This document shows positions 24,440 through 32,166 of a stretch of 36,773 nucleotides of DNA, in pieces. Source of the stretch: UBA5868 sp964482025 (GTDB taxonomy: Bacteria; Pseudomonadota; Gammaproteobacteria; Pseudomonadales; Cellvibrionaceae). The stretch is from assembly GCA_964482025.1 (NCBI GenBank), contig CAYZVN010000025.1, positions 1 through 36,773 of the forward strand. The letters are read 5' to 3'. The position numbers were made by a program, and so were the translations under genes. Numbering within the stretch: position 1 is the first letter of the stretch; every line of letters starts with the position of its first letter. Under the pieces are notes generated by a model. It had not been told where the DNA came from. It did not search any database and saw nothing but the letters and a program-made list of their open reading frames with translations.

Positions 24440-24841
24440 ATGAATGATGAAACGAACCAGGACGATATGGCCGGCGAGTGGGCCGCAGCGCTGGAGCAGC
24501 AAGAGCGCGATACATCGGTAGAAGATGCGCAGCAAATAGAGCTGGACGAGTTTTCCAACGAGACCAGTGCGGTGAACGGGCGTCCCGATCTCGATGTCAT
24601 TCTCGATATTCCGGTCACTATTTCAATGGAAGTAGGGCGCACCTCCATCACCATTCGCAATCTGCTGCAGTTAAATCAGGGATCGGTAATTGAGCTGGAT
24701 CGCTTGGCCGGTGAGCCGCTGGATGTTTTGGTAAACGGCACGCTCATTGCGCACGGTGAAGTGGTTGTGGTCAACGAAAAGTTTGGTATCCGCATGACGG
24801 ACGTTATTAGCCCGTCGGAGCGCATTAAAAAGTTGCGCTAA
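24440..24841 (+). CDS. fliN: Flagellar motor switch protein FliN
   Basis: A 133-residue C-ring protein. An acidic N-terminal half (EWAAALEQQERDTSVEDAQQ) is followed by the SpoA domain (LDVILDIPVTISMEVGRT, then IELDRLAGEPLDVLVNG and VVVVNEKFGIRMTDVISP). It forms the base of the C ring with FliM and docks FliH. A purine-rich ribosome site (GAGGAGCGGAG) lies upstream. In operon with fliM and fliO. Confidence 0.97.
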   Translation: MNDETNQDDMAGEWAAALEQQERDTSVEDAQQIELDEFSNETSAVNGRPDLDVILDIPVTISMEVGRTSITIRNLLQLNQGSVIELDRLAGEPLDVLVNGTLIAHGEVVVVNEKFGIRMTDVISPSERIKKLR

Positions 24842-24882
24842 ACAAGCGCATTAGCCAATCTTGAACAGCGGGTGATCGGTCC

Positions 24883-25356
24883 ATGAGCACGCCAATAAGC
24901 AGCGGTTGGTACTATCTCAAAAATACGCTCCTGAGCGTTTTTCTTCTGGGTTTACCCCTTGTGGGGTGGAGTGCGGAAGCGCTCACTAAACCTTCCACAG
25001 CGGCGGCACTTATGCAGACGCTCGTCGGTCTCGGCGTGGTGGTTGCGCTGATTCTCACCCTGGCTTGGGTCAGTCGACGCTTGAGCGGGGGCCGTTTAGG
25101 CAACACATCCTTTATGAAAATTCTCGCGGTGCAGCCTTTGGGCGCCCGGGAGAAAATTATTCTCGTGGATGTGGCCGGTCAGCAGATGATGTTGGGGGTG
25201 ACACCCGGACGTATCGTGACGCTTCACGTCTTCGATGAACCTGTATTGCAAGTGCCCGAGGCCGCCGAACGGCGAAGTGGGGTGCTCGCCGCGCGCTCGT
25301 CGACCGAGTTCTCTCGCAAACTCCAGGAATTTCTCACGCAAGGCAGTAAATCCTGA
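24883..25356 (+). CDS. fliO: Flagellar export assembly protein FliO
   Basis: A 157-residue inner-membrane protein that helps assemble the FliP ring. An N-terminal hydrophobic stretch resembling a signal (about residues 13-31) and one membrane segment (about 42-65, LMQTLVGLGVVVALILTLAW) are followed by the cytoplasmic FliO domain (KILAVQPLGAREKIILVDV, then GVTPGRIVTLH). Its TGA overlaps the fliP ATG by one base. Confidence 0.92.
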   Translation: MSTPISSGWYYLKNTLLSVFLLGLPLVGWSAEALTKPSTAAALMQTLVGLGVVVALILTLAWVSRRLSGGRLGNTSFMKILAVQPLGAREKIILVDVAGQQMMLGVTPGRIVTLHVFDEPVLQVPEAAERRSGVLAARSSTEFSRKLQEFLTQGSKS

Positions 25357-26171
25357 TGGCTTTTATCCTGCGCTTACTCTTGATGGTCGGCTTGCTCGGT
25401 GTGTCAATGAGCCCCGTGTGGGCGCAAGACCCGGAGCCGCAGGCACAACCTGTAGCGGAGGCCGCTGCAGAGCCTGGGGGCTTTCAGCCGATTCCCGCAC
25501 TGCCGGTACTGACTGTCAAAAATAATCCCGACGGTTCGGAAGACTACACGGTTACGCTGCAAATTTTGCTGCTGATGACCGCACTGTCGTTTTTGCCAGC
25601 GATGCTGATGATGATGACGTCGTTTACCCGCATCATCATTGTATTTTCGATCTTGCGGCAGGCCCTGGGATTGCAACAATCGCCTTCCAATCAAATATTA
25701 ATTGGCTTATCGCTCTTCCTCACATTTTTTATTATGGCGCCGGTTTTAGATCGAGTGAATGAGCAAGCCGTTCAGCCCTATATTGCCGAGCAGATTAGCG
25801 CCCGCCAGGCGTTGGAAAATGCCCGTCAGCCGTTTCACGATTTTATGATCGCGCAAACTCGCGAAACCGACCTGAATCTATTTTTCCGTATTTCCGGCCA
25901 CCCGAAAGTAGCCGGTCCGGAGGAGGTTCCTTTTAGTATTTTGATGCCCGCGTTTATCACATCGGAGCTTAAAACGGCCTTTCAAATTGGTTTTATTATT
26001 TTTATCCCATTTTTGGTTATCGATATAGTGGTGGCCAGTGTCTTGATGGCCATGGGGATGATGATGTTGTCGCCGCTGATTATTTCTCTGCCGTTTAAGA
26101 TTATGTTGTTCGTTTTGGTCGACGGTTGGGCACTTATTGTTGGCACACTTGCGGCAAGTTTTGGCATTTAG
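25356..26171 (+). CDS. fliP: Flagellar export gate protein FliP
   Basis: A 271-residue export-gate protein with a cleavable signal peptide (about residues 1-23, ending PVWAQDPEP), as known for FliP. It has the signature FLPAMLMMMTSFTRIIIVFS and conserved helices GLSLFLTFFIMAPVLDRV and IVASVLMAMGMMMLSP. Ends in VGTLAASFGI. It forms the FliPQR pore and is translationally coupled to fliO. Confidence 0.97.
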   Translation: MAFILRLLLMVGLLGVSMSPVWAQDPEPQAQPVAEAAAEPGGFQPIPALPVLTVKNNPDGSEDYTVTLQILLLMTALSFLPAMLMMMTSFTRIIIVFSILRQALGLQQSPSNQILIGLSLFLTFFIMAPVLDRVNEQAVQPYIAEQISARQALENARQPFHDFMIAQTRETDLNLFFRISGHPKVAGPEEVPFSILMPAFITSELKTAFQIGFIIFIPFLVIDIVVASVLMAMGMMMLSPLIISLPFKIMLFVLVDGWALIVGTLAASFGI

Positions 26172-26194
26172 TGACACGTTCGAGGTAGACACCT

Positions 26195-26464
26195 ATGACT
26201 CAAGAAGTGGTGCTCGCGTTATTTGGCAACGCATTTTATCTCACGGTTCTTATGGTGCTGGTGATCGTTGGCCCAAGCCTTATGGTGGGTTTAATCGTGA
26301 GCACATTCCAGGCCGCAACTCAAATTAATGAACAGACCTTGAGCTTTTTGCCACGTTTGATCGTGACCTTGGTCACCATCATGATCACCGGCCCCTGGTT
26401 GATTCAGCAGCTGACAGATCTGTTTGAGCGCTTGATGATCGATATACCGCATATCATCGGTTAA
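26195..26464 (+). CDS. fliQ: Flagellar export gate protein FliQ
   Basis: An 89-residue protein with two membrane hairpin segments (about residues 15-38 and 52-75) and the conserved loop FQAATQINEQTLSFLPR. FliQ joins FliP and FliR in the export channel. ATG 26195 is 23 bases after fliP; fliR starts 4 bases after the stop. Confidence 0.97.
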   Translation: MTQEVVLALFGNAFYLTVLMVLVIVGPSLMVGLIVSTFQAATQINEQTLSFLPRLIVTLVTIMITGPWLIQQLTDLFERLMIDIPHIIG

Positions 26465-26468
26465 GCGC

Positions 26469-27248
26469 GTGGAAACTATCACCGACAGTCAAATCGCCGC
26501 GTTCGTCCAGCAATATTTTTTGCCTTTTGCGCGTATCGGTGCGCTGCTGATGACCATGCCGGTGATTGGCACCCGCGTGGTACCGGCGCGTGCGCGTATT
26601 ATCGCCGCCATGTTTCTAACGATGATGGTGGTGCCGCTCTTGCCGCCGCTGCAAGTAACGCCAAGCTTATCCCTATCCACCGCTATCTTGGTTCTGCATG
26701 AAATATTAATTGGTGTTGCTTTAGGCTTTGGCTTTCAGGTGGTCTTTCAAGTGTTCGTGCTGGCGGGCCAATATCTCGCGATGAAAATGGGGCTGGGTTT
26801 CGCCTCTATGAACGACCCTGCAAATGGGGTGCAAACCACGGTACTATCACAATTTTTTTTGGTGATGGTCACCCTGATGTTTATCGCGGTAAATGGCCAT
26901 CTGCTGTTGATCGAAATGCTTTTGCAGAGTTTTCAAACCCTGCCGCCCAGCCATTTCCAATTTTCTGCGGCCCAATCGTTCCAGGTGGTGAACTTAGGTG
27001 GCTGGCTGTTTGCCAGCGCTTTGGTGATGTCACTGCCAGTGCTCACGTCGTTGTTGGTGGTCAATATCGCATTTGGTGTTATGAGCCGCGCGGCGCCGCA
27101 ACTTAATATCTTCGCCATTGGTTTTCCCTTCACCTTAATCTGCGGCATGTTTTTGGTATGGCTCGGACTTGCCACCTTTGAAATGCATTTCGAAGAATTC
27201 ATGGCCGATGGTTTTTTATTTGCGCGTGAATTGCTGCGCATACAATGA
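26469..27248 (+). CDS. fliR: Flagellar export gate protein FliR
   Basis: A 259-residue polytopic inner-membrane protein. Seen are FARIGALLMTMPVIGTRVVPAR near the start, the conserved EILIGVALGFGFQVVFQVFVLAGQ region and GVMSRAAPQLNIFAIGFP. It completes the export gate. It starts with GTG at 26469. Follows fliQ after 4 bases. Confidence 0.96.
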   Translation: METITDSQIAAFVQQYFLPFARIGALLMTMPVIGTRVVPARARIIAAMFLTMMVVPLLPPLQVTPSLSLSTAILVLHEILIGVALGFGFQVVFQVFVLAGQYLAMKMGLGFASMNDPANGVQTTVLSQFFLVMVTLMFIAVNGHLLLIEMLLQSFQTLPPSHFQFSAAQSFQVVNLGGWLFASALVMSLPVLTSLLVVNIAFGVMSRAAPQLNIFAIGFPFTLICGMFLVWLGLATFEMHFEEFMADGFLFARELLRIQ

Positions 27249-27271
27249 CTTATGTTAGGTGATTAACGCTC

Positions 27272-28414
27272 ATGGCAGATGACGACAGCGCCCAGGAAAA
27301 GACAGAAGAGGCCACCCCCAGACGCAAGGAAAAAGCGCGCGAAGAAGGGCAGATTCCCCGCTCGCGGGATCTGACGACCTCGGCGGTGTTGATAGTGGGC
27401 ACCATTGGCCTTTGGGTATTTGGCGGTAAGGTCGCCAATACTCTGCTCGATATTTTGCGCTTTAACTTCTCTTTGGAGCGCGAGGTAATATTTGATCAAA
27501 ATAAAATGCTAGCGCAGTTGGGCGTTTCCTTCTTTGAGGCGCTATGGGCATTGCTGCCCATTTTTGCGGTGCTTCTGTTGGCGGCTATTATTGGGCCGAC
27601 CATCTTAGGCGGCTTTCTTTTTAGCGGAAAATCGATCGCGCCAAAGCTCAACCGTATCGACCCCATCGCCGGACTCAAACGGATGTTTTCGTTGAAGTCA
27701 TTGGTCGAGTTGGGCAAGTCCATCGGCAAAGTTTTGGTGGTGGTATTGATGGCCTTTATAACACTCAATATGTTTGAGTCTCAGTTGCTTGGTCTTGCTC
27801 GGGAAAGCTTGGAAGAAGGCGTGCGCCACTCGCTGTACATCAGTCTTTGGGCTACTTTACTGATCAGCTGCTCGACCATTTTAATCGCGGCGCTGGATGT
27901 GCCATTTCAAATTTGGGAGCATGCCAAAAAGCTGAAAATGTCGCGTCAGGATATCAAGGATGAAATGAAAGAGTCGGACGGCAGGCCGGAAGTCAAAGGC
28001 CGGATGCGGCAAATGCAGCGGGAAATGGCCAATCGTCGCCAGATGGCCTCGGTGCCCAAAGCGGATGTGATTATCACCAACCCGACGCATTTCGCCGTCG
28101 CTCTACAATACGACCCAGACACCATGGCGACCCCCATATTGCTGGCCAAAGGCGTCGATCAAACCGCAATGAAAATTCGGGAAATTGCCCGCGAATACAA
28201 AATTGAGCAAGTGCGCTCCCCAGTATTGGCCCGCGCGGTCTACTACACCACCGAACTCGACGGTGAAATTCCTCAAGGCCTGTATCTGGCGGTTGCACAA
28301 GTGCTCGCCTATGTCTTTCAGCTGCGCAACTTCCGCAAAGGGCGAGGAGAGAGACCCGACTTCCCCAGCGGTATCAAAGTGCCCAAGGATATGATTTTTC
28401 CGGAAGAGCCATAA
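27272..28414 (+). CDS. flhB: Flagellar export switch protein FlhB
   Basis: A 380-residue membrane protein with the N-terminal signature DDSAQEKTEEATPRRKEKAREEGQ (split here by reading, residues 2-25), four membrane segments (about 30-200) and the cytoplasmic domain with the self-cleavage motif NPTH (Asn270-Pro271). Cleavage lets the export gate change from rod/hook to filament substrates after the FliK signal. It is the last gene of the fliL operon here; flhA, often adjacent, is about 4.4 kb further on. Confidence 0.97.
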   Translation: MADDDSAQEKTEEATPRRKEKAREEGQIPRSRDLTTSAVLIVGTIGLWVFGGKVANTLLDILRFNFSLEREVIFDQNKMLAQLGVSFFEALWALLPIFAVLLLAAIIGPTILGGFLFSGKSIAPKLNRIDPIAGLKRMFSLKSLVELGKSIGKVLVVVLMAFITLNMFESQLLGLARESLEEGVRHSLYISLWATLLISCSTILIAALDVPFQIWEHAKKLKMSRQDIKDEMKESDGRPEVKGRMRQMQREMANRRQMASVPKADVIITNPTHFAVALQYDPDTMATPILLAKGVDQTAMKIREIAREYKIEQVRSPVLARAVYYTTELDGEIPQGLYLAVAQVLAYVFQLRNFRKGRGERPDFPSGIKVPKDMIFPEEP

Positions 28415-28421
28415 TCGTAAA

Positions 28422-28916
28422 CGTCCGATCAACCACACCTATTCTTTGGAACAGAACGTCAACAACGGATCCTTCGTCCATCAGGGCCAGACCGGGCAAA
28501 CAGGCGCCTACAGTGTCAACGGGCTTAACCAGTACACGGCCATCGACGGAGCGGTCATCACCCACGACGGCAACGGCAACTTGAAATCGGACGGCGTGAA
28601 TACCTATACCTACGACGTCGAGAACCGGCTGACTCAAGTTCAGGGCGTCCACAACGCCAGCTTGCACTATGACCCAATGGGTCGGCTGTACAAAATCAGT
28701 TCCCCCAGCGCGGCGGGTGTGACGACGTACTTTCTGTATAGTGGCGATTCCATGATCGCCGAATACCGAAACGGTCAAATGATCAAGCGCTACGTCCACG
28801 ACGGTCGCGGTCTCGCTCCGCGGATCAGCTACGACGGCAGCGCCATCAGCACCACCAACCGGCGCTTTCTGCACACCAATCACCGGACGTCGTGTCGGTT
28901 GGGATATTTGCAGTGA
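28422..28916 (+). pseudogene. RHS-repeat protein remnant
   Basis: An open frame with RHS/YD repeats: NQYTAIDGAVITHDGNGNL, then TYTYDVENRLTQV, ASLHYDPMGRLYKI, and the core-end pattern FLYSGDSMIAEYRNGQMIKR, YVHDGRGLAPRI and RRFLHTNH. After RFLHTNH the family similarity ends and the frame stops within 11 residues. No start codon with a ribosome site is present: the frame runs out of flhB and can be read from just after its stop. The typical large N-terminal part and the variable toxin tip are both absent. It is a fragment of a polymorphic-toxin-type RHS gene, left by recombination. Confidence 0.8.
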
Positions 28917-28971
28917 TTACTATATCTTTGTCTCTCAGGCGAAAATAATTACAAGGCCAAACTGACTGGTG

Positions 28972-29003
28972 CAGCGGCTAAGCTTTCCTTAGCCGCTGTT
29001 TTT
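28972..29003 (+). terminator. Intrinsic terminator
   Basis: A perfect 11-bp stem CAGCGGCTAAG (28972-28982) and CTTAGCCGCTG (28988-28998) with loop CTTTC, followed by five T. It is a strong terminator. It may be the original end of the fliL-flhB transcript, separated from it by the RHS remnant, or the end of the RHS gene. Confidence 0.9.
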
Positions 29004-29080
29004 ACCCACCTGCTGTTTAATCAGCGCATCGAGCATCTCCGTAATAGAAATTAAAGGGGACGCATTTATTTAAGTCAGTG

Positions 29081-29109
29081 AAGCCCTGCTTTTCCGGTCA
29101 GGGTTTTTT
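29081..29109 (+). terminator. Second terminator-like hairpin
   Basis: Stem AAGCCCTG (29081-29088) with CAGGGTTT (29099-29106, one G-T pair) and a 10-base loop, running into a T tract. On + it would stop transcripts reading toward the toxin-antitoxin operon. Confidence 0.5.
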
Positions 29110-29112
29110 GCA

Positions 29113-29280
29113 TCAACAAACATTCTCATGACCCAGAGCCTTTTCCAATTGCGCGACCCACACCGGAACACCGCCTCCCGCAATGCCAATGATCACATCT
29201 GGTGCGATTAGTCCTCCCCTTTCTTGTTTGGCCCGCTGCTCCTCCAACACCGCTCGAATTTCATCCAGTCCACGCGGCGA
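29113..29280 (-). pseudogene. Truncated C-terminal gene remnant
   Basis: On the minus strand a frame reads GLDEIRAVLEEQRAKQERGG and then LIAPDVIIGIAGGGVPVWVA followed by QLEKALGHENVC and TGA (29113-29115). It looks like a natural protein end: an amphipathic charged helix and a Gly-rich hydrophobic stretch. There is no start codon; an in-frame stop lies upstream near the antitoxin promoter. I do not recognise the family. It is best read as the tail of a gene cut off when the insert formed. A chance open frame is possible. Confidence 0.4.
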
Positions 29281-29301
29281 CGCACCCGGCCAAGTAGAGC
29301 G

Positions 29302-29330
29302 GAGACAAGTAAAGCGAAAGCGAGTATAGT
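29302..29330 (+). promoter_or_regulatory. Sigma-70-type promoter of the toxin-antitoxin operon
   Basis: GAGACA (29302-29307, 4 of 6 to the -35 consensus) and TATAGT (29325-29330) with a 17-base spacer, directly before the operator palindrome. It is about 30 bases before the antitoxin start. Confidence 0.55.
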
Positions 29331-29331
29331 T

Positions 29332-29350
29332 GAGGTTCTAAAAGAACCTC
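29332..29350 (+). promoter_or_regulatory. Operator palindrome of the toxin-antitoxin operon
   Basis: A perfect inverted repeat GAGGTTCT-AAA-AGAACCTC just after the -10 element and before the ribosome site (GGAG 29351-29354). Ribbon-helix-helix antitoxins repress their own operon by binding such sites; the role here is inferred from position. Confidence 0.7.
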
Positions 29351-29361
29351 GGAGAATCGCC

Positions 29362-29610
29362 ATGCCTTTGAAAGCTACCTCAGTGAGATTGGATGATGAA
29401 ACCTTAAAGCGCATCGGTCAGATAGCCGAAGCGATGGACAGGCCTCGCGCTTGGTTGATGGCGGAAGCCATCAAGCAGTATGTGGACCGTGAAGAGTGGT
29501 TTATCTATGAAGTGGAGAAAGGGATAAAAGCTGCGGATAAAGGCCGCCTGATCGACCATGCGGAGATTAAAGCCAAATGGGAGACCAAGCGTGCAGCTCA
29601 AATGGACTGA
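29362..29610 (+). CDS. Ribbon-helix-helix antitoxin (CopG/ParD-like)
   Basis: An 82-residue DNA-binding antitoxin. The N-terminal ribbon-helix-helix is seen as KATSVRLDDETLKRIGQIAE with RPRAWLMAEAIKQYV (residues 3-42). A charged C-terminal tail follows and would wrap the toxin. ATG 29362 has GGAG 7 bases upstream; a longer in-frame reading from 29224 crosses the promoter and operator. The 3' end overlaps the toxin gene by 20 bases, the usual arrangement. Confidence 0.9.
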   Translation: MPLKATSVRLDDETLKRIGQIAEAMDRPRAWLMAEAIKQYVDREEWFIYEVEKGIKAADKGRLIDHAEIKAKWETKRAAQMD

Positions 29611-29878
29611 CCTTGCTGATCTCGATCTAGACAAAATCGAAGCCTACATAACAGAGGAAAGCAGCCCTATCGTTGCAATCGACGTGGTGATGAATATCGT
29701 TGATAGCGTCCACTTAATCCTGCCTGGGCATCCTAAAGCTGGACGTCAAGGCAGAGTGAAAAATACGCGGGAACTGGTGATTGATGGGTTGCCGTTTATC
29801 GTGATCTATCGAGAGAACGTAAACCGCATTGAAATCCTGCGAGTTCTTCACGATGCCCAGCAGTGGCCAACCGCCTGA
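29591..29878 (+). CDS. RelE/ParE-family toxin
   Basis: A 95-residue toxin of the RelE/ParE superfamily. It starts VQLKWTDLADLDLDKIEAYI, has the middle GHPKAGRQGRVKNTRELVI and the family ending FIVIYRENVNRIEILRVLHD with AQQWP. The layout is nearer ParE (gyrase-directed) than RelE (ribosome-dependent mRNA cleavage), but the target cannot be told from sequence. GTG 29591 is chosen because GGGAG lies 7 bases upstream within the antitoxin gene and the conserved start follows at once. Confidence 0.9.
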   Translation: MQLKWTDLADLDLDKIEAYITEESSPIVAIDVVMNIVDSVHLILPGHPKAGRQGRVKNTRELVIDGLPFIVIYRENVNRIEILRVLHDAQQWPTA

Positions 29879-29898
29879 GCACCTATCCGCCTGTCACA

Positions 29899-29931
29899 TG
29901 GCTTGCCAGAAAAAGCAAAAACAGCAAGCCA
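29899..29931 (+). repeat. Inverted repeat after the toxin gene
   Basis: TGGCTTGC (29899-29906) and GCAAGCCA (29924-29931) enclose a 17-base A-rich loop. There is no T tract, so it is not a standard intrinsic terminator. It could stabilise or end the toxin transcript. The rest of 29879-30129 shows no gene. Confidence 0.35.
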
Positions 29932-30129
29932 AGGTGCCAGGCTCACATCGTGCCAGCGTCAGGTTTATTCCGTCCGTTCCCTGCCTGGGATTGCTGACCA
30001 AGCTGGCCGTAATTTGACCGAATTGAGTCGCGCTGGGCCTTGACGGAGCGAACCCTAAGACGTCGGCATTGATTCGCGGGGCAGAGAAGGCAAGAATGGA
30101 GAGTTCTTTAAACCCGCCCAGGAGGTGTT

Positions 30130-31236
30130 ATGAAAACGCGTGCAGCGGTGGCTTTTGCCGCCGGTAAACCATTAGACGTTGTTGAAGTTGATCTCGAAGG
30201 GCCAAAGGCCGGCGAAGTGTTGGTGGAAGTCAAGGCGACCGGCGTTTGTCACACGGATGCGTTCACCCTGTCGGGGGATGATCCAGAAGGCCAGTTTCCC
30301 GCCATTCTCGGTCACGAAGGTGCCGGAGTGGTGGTGGACGTAGGCCCCGGGGTGAAATCCCTGAAAAAGGGCGACCATGTTATTCCTCTCTACACCCCCG
30401 AATGTCGCGAATGCAACTACTGTCTACATCCGCGAACCAACCTCTGCCAATCCATTCGCAGCACCCAAGGGCAGGGGCTGATGCCCGACGGCACCAGCCG
30501 CTTTAGCCTCGACGGCAAACCCATTCTGCACTATATGGGCTGCTCGACTTTTTCTAATTACACCGTATTACCGGAAATTGCGCTGGCAAAAATTCGCGAA
30601 GATGCGCCTTTCGATAAGGTGTGTTACATCGGCTGCGGCGTCACCACTGGTATTGGTGCGGTCATTTTCACCATGAAGGTCGAAGCGGGCTCGACGGTCG
30701 CGGTTTTTGGCCTCGGTGGAATCGGCCTCAACGTTATCCAGGGTGCCAAAATGGTCGGCGCTCGACGCATTATCGGCGTCGACATCAACCCCGCCCGTGA
30801 GGCTTTGGGTCGCCAATTCGGCATGACGGATTTTGTCAATGCGAAAGAGGTCGATAATGTTGTGGATACCCTTATCCAAATGACCGACGGCGGTGTGGAT
30901 TACAGCTTTGAGTGTATTGGCAATGTCGAGGTTATGCGTCAAGCGCTGGAATGCTGTCACAAAGGTTGGGGGCAGAGCTGCATTATCGGCGTTGCCGGTG
31001 CCGGCCAGGAAATTTCTACTCGACCTTTTCAATTGGTGACGGGCCGCTCTTGGCACGGCTCGGCGTTTGGCGGTGCTCGCGGACGTACCGATGTGCCTAA
31101 GATTGTCGATTGGTATATGGAAAACCGCATCAATATCGACGATTTAATCACTCACGTAATGCCGCTGAAGGAGATCAATACAGCGTTCGATTTAATGCAT
31201 CGCGGTGAAAGCATTCGTTCAGTAGTGTTGTTTTAG
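30130..31236 (+). CDS. frmA: S-(hydroxymethyl)glutathione dehydrogenase (class III alcohol dehydrogenase)
   Basis: A 368-residue cytosolic zinc enzyme that oxidises S-hydroxymethylglutathione, formed from formaldehyde and glutathione, to S-formylglutathione with NAD. Catalytic zinc ligands are visible at Cys40 (ATGVCHTDAF), His62 (LGHEGAG) and the later IGCGVTTG. The structural zinc site is Cys92, 95, 98 and 106 (CRECNYC...LC). The NAD fold has VFGLGGIGL. AGGAGG lies shortly before ATG 30130. The hydrolase that completes the pathway follows after 9 bases. No FrmR-type repressor gene is nearby. Confidence 0.97.
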   Translation: MKTRAAVAFAAGKPLDVVEVDLEGPKAGEVLVEVKATGVCHTDAFTLSGDDPEGQFPAILGHEGAGVVVDVGPGVKSLKKGDHVIPLYTPECRECNYCLHPRTNLCQSIRSTQGQGLMPDGTSRFSLDGKPILHYMGCSTFSNYTVLPEIALAKIREDAPFDKVCYIGCGVTTGIGAVIFTMKVEAGSTVAVFGLGGIGLNVIQGAKMVGARRIIGVDINPAREALGRQFGMTDFVNAKEVDNVVDTLIQMTDGGVDYSFECIGNVEVMRQALECCHKGWGQSCIIGVAGAGQEISTRPFQLVTGRSWHGSAFGGARGRTDVPKIVDWYMENRINIDDLITHVMPLKEINTAFDLMHRGESIRSVVLF

Positions 31237-31245
31237 GAGAACAGT

Positions 31246-32094
31246 ATGGAACAGATCGAAAGTAACAAATGTTTTGACGGACACCAGCGGCGATTTCGCT
31301 ATTCATCCCGCACCCTGGGTTGTACCACAACCTTTTCGGTGTATTTGCCACCCGGGGCGTCTGACTATGCGCCGGTGCCGGTTATTTATTGGTTGTCAGG
31401 TCTTACCTGCACGGATGAAAACTTCGTGCAAAAAGCCGGTGCTCAGCGTTACGCCGCTGAGCATGGCGTTGCATTAGTTGCGCCGGATACCTCCCCTAGG
31501 GGAGAAGGAATTCCAGATGACCCCGGCGGTGCATGGGATTTTGGCTTAGGTGCCGGCTATTATCTCGACGCCACCGAGGAGCCGTGGCGTCAGCACTATC
31601 AGATGTATTCATTTATTACACGCGAGCTGCCGGAATTGATCGAGCGGGAATTTCCCGTCACCGATAAAAAGGCCATTATGGGGCACTCTATGGGCGGTCA
31701 CGGTGCTTTGACAATTGCTCTAAAAAATCCCGGCGCTTATACCTCCGTCTCCGCTTTTTCCCCAATTTGTGCGCCGACCGATTCCCCCTGGGGGAAAAAG
31801 GCATTTGGCCGTTTTCTGGGCGAGGACCCGTCGTTGTGGCAGCAATATGACACCTGCGCGTTGATCGCCCAAGGCGACAATAAAATACCCTTGCTGGTCG
31901 AGCAGGGCAGTGACGACAGCTTCCTCACCGAGCAACTGCAACCAGAAAAACTGCAGGAGGCCTGTAAGCTGCATCAACACCCCTTGGATTTGCGCATGCG
32001 CGATGGCTACGACCACAGTTACTTTTTTATTGCGAGCTTTATCGGTGAACATGTGGCATATCACGCAGAAGCCTTAAAGGCGTTTAATCATTAA
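31246..32094 (+). CDS. frmB: S-formylglutathione hydrolase
   Basis: A 282-residue esterase of the alpha/beta-hydrolase D family that splits S-formylglutathione into formate and glutathione. The nucleophile elbow is GHSMGGHGAL (Ser148). The acid lies in VEQGSDDSFL and the catalytic His in RDGYDHSYFFI. N-terminal CTTTFSVYLPPGA and the conserved YWLSGLTCTDENF are typical. It is the second gene of the formaldehyde operon. Database naming of the family varies (frmB, fghA, yeiG). Confidence 0.96.
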   Translation: MEQIESNKCFDGHQRRFRYSSRTLGCTTTFSVYLPPGASDYAPVPVIYWLSGLTCTDENFVQKAGAQRYAAEHGVALVAPDTSPRGEGIPDDPGGAWDFGLGAGYYLDATEEPWRQHYQMYSFITRELPELIEREFPVTDKKAIMGHSMGGHGALTIALKNPGAYTSVSAFSPICAPTDSPWGKKAFGRFLGEDPSLWQQYDTCALIAQGDNKIPLLVEQGSDDSFLTEQLQPEKLQEACKLHQHPLDLRMRDGYDHSYFFIASFIGEHVAYHAEALKAFNH

Positions 32095-32166
32095 GGCGGA
32101 CAAGTAGCGTTGTTGGAGGCACTGGGCAAGGCGGCAACCTTGCCCAAACTCAATAGAGGCGAATGT

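Noticed and set aside
29050..29072. AATTAAAGGGGACGCATTTATTT motif (split: AATTAAAGGGGAC, GCATTTATTT)
   Set aside because: Resembles short elements seen next to REP-type transposase genes, but no transposase or second copy is present in the window.
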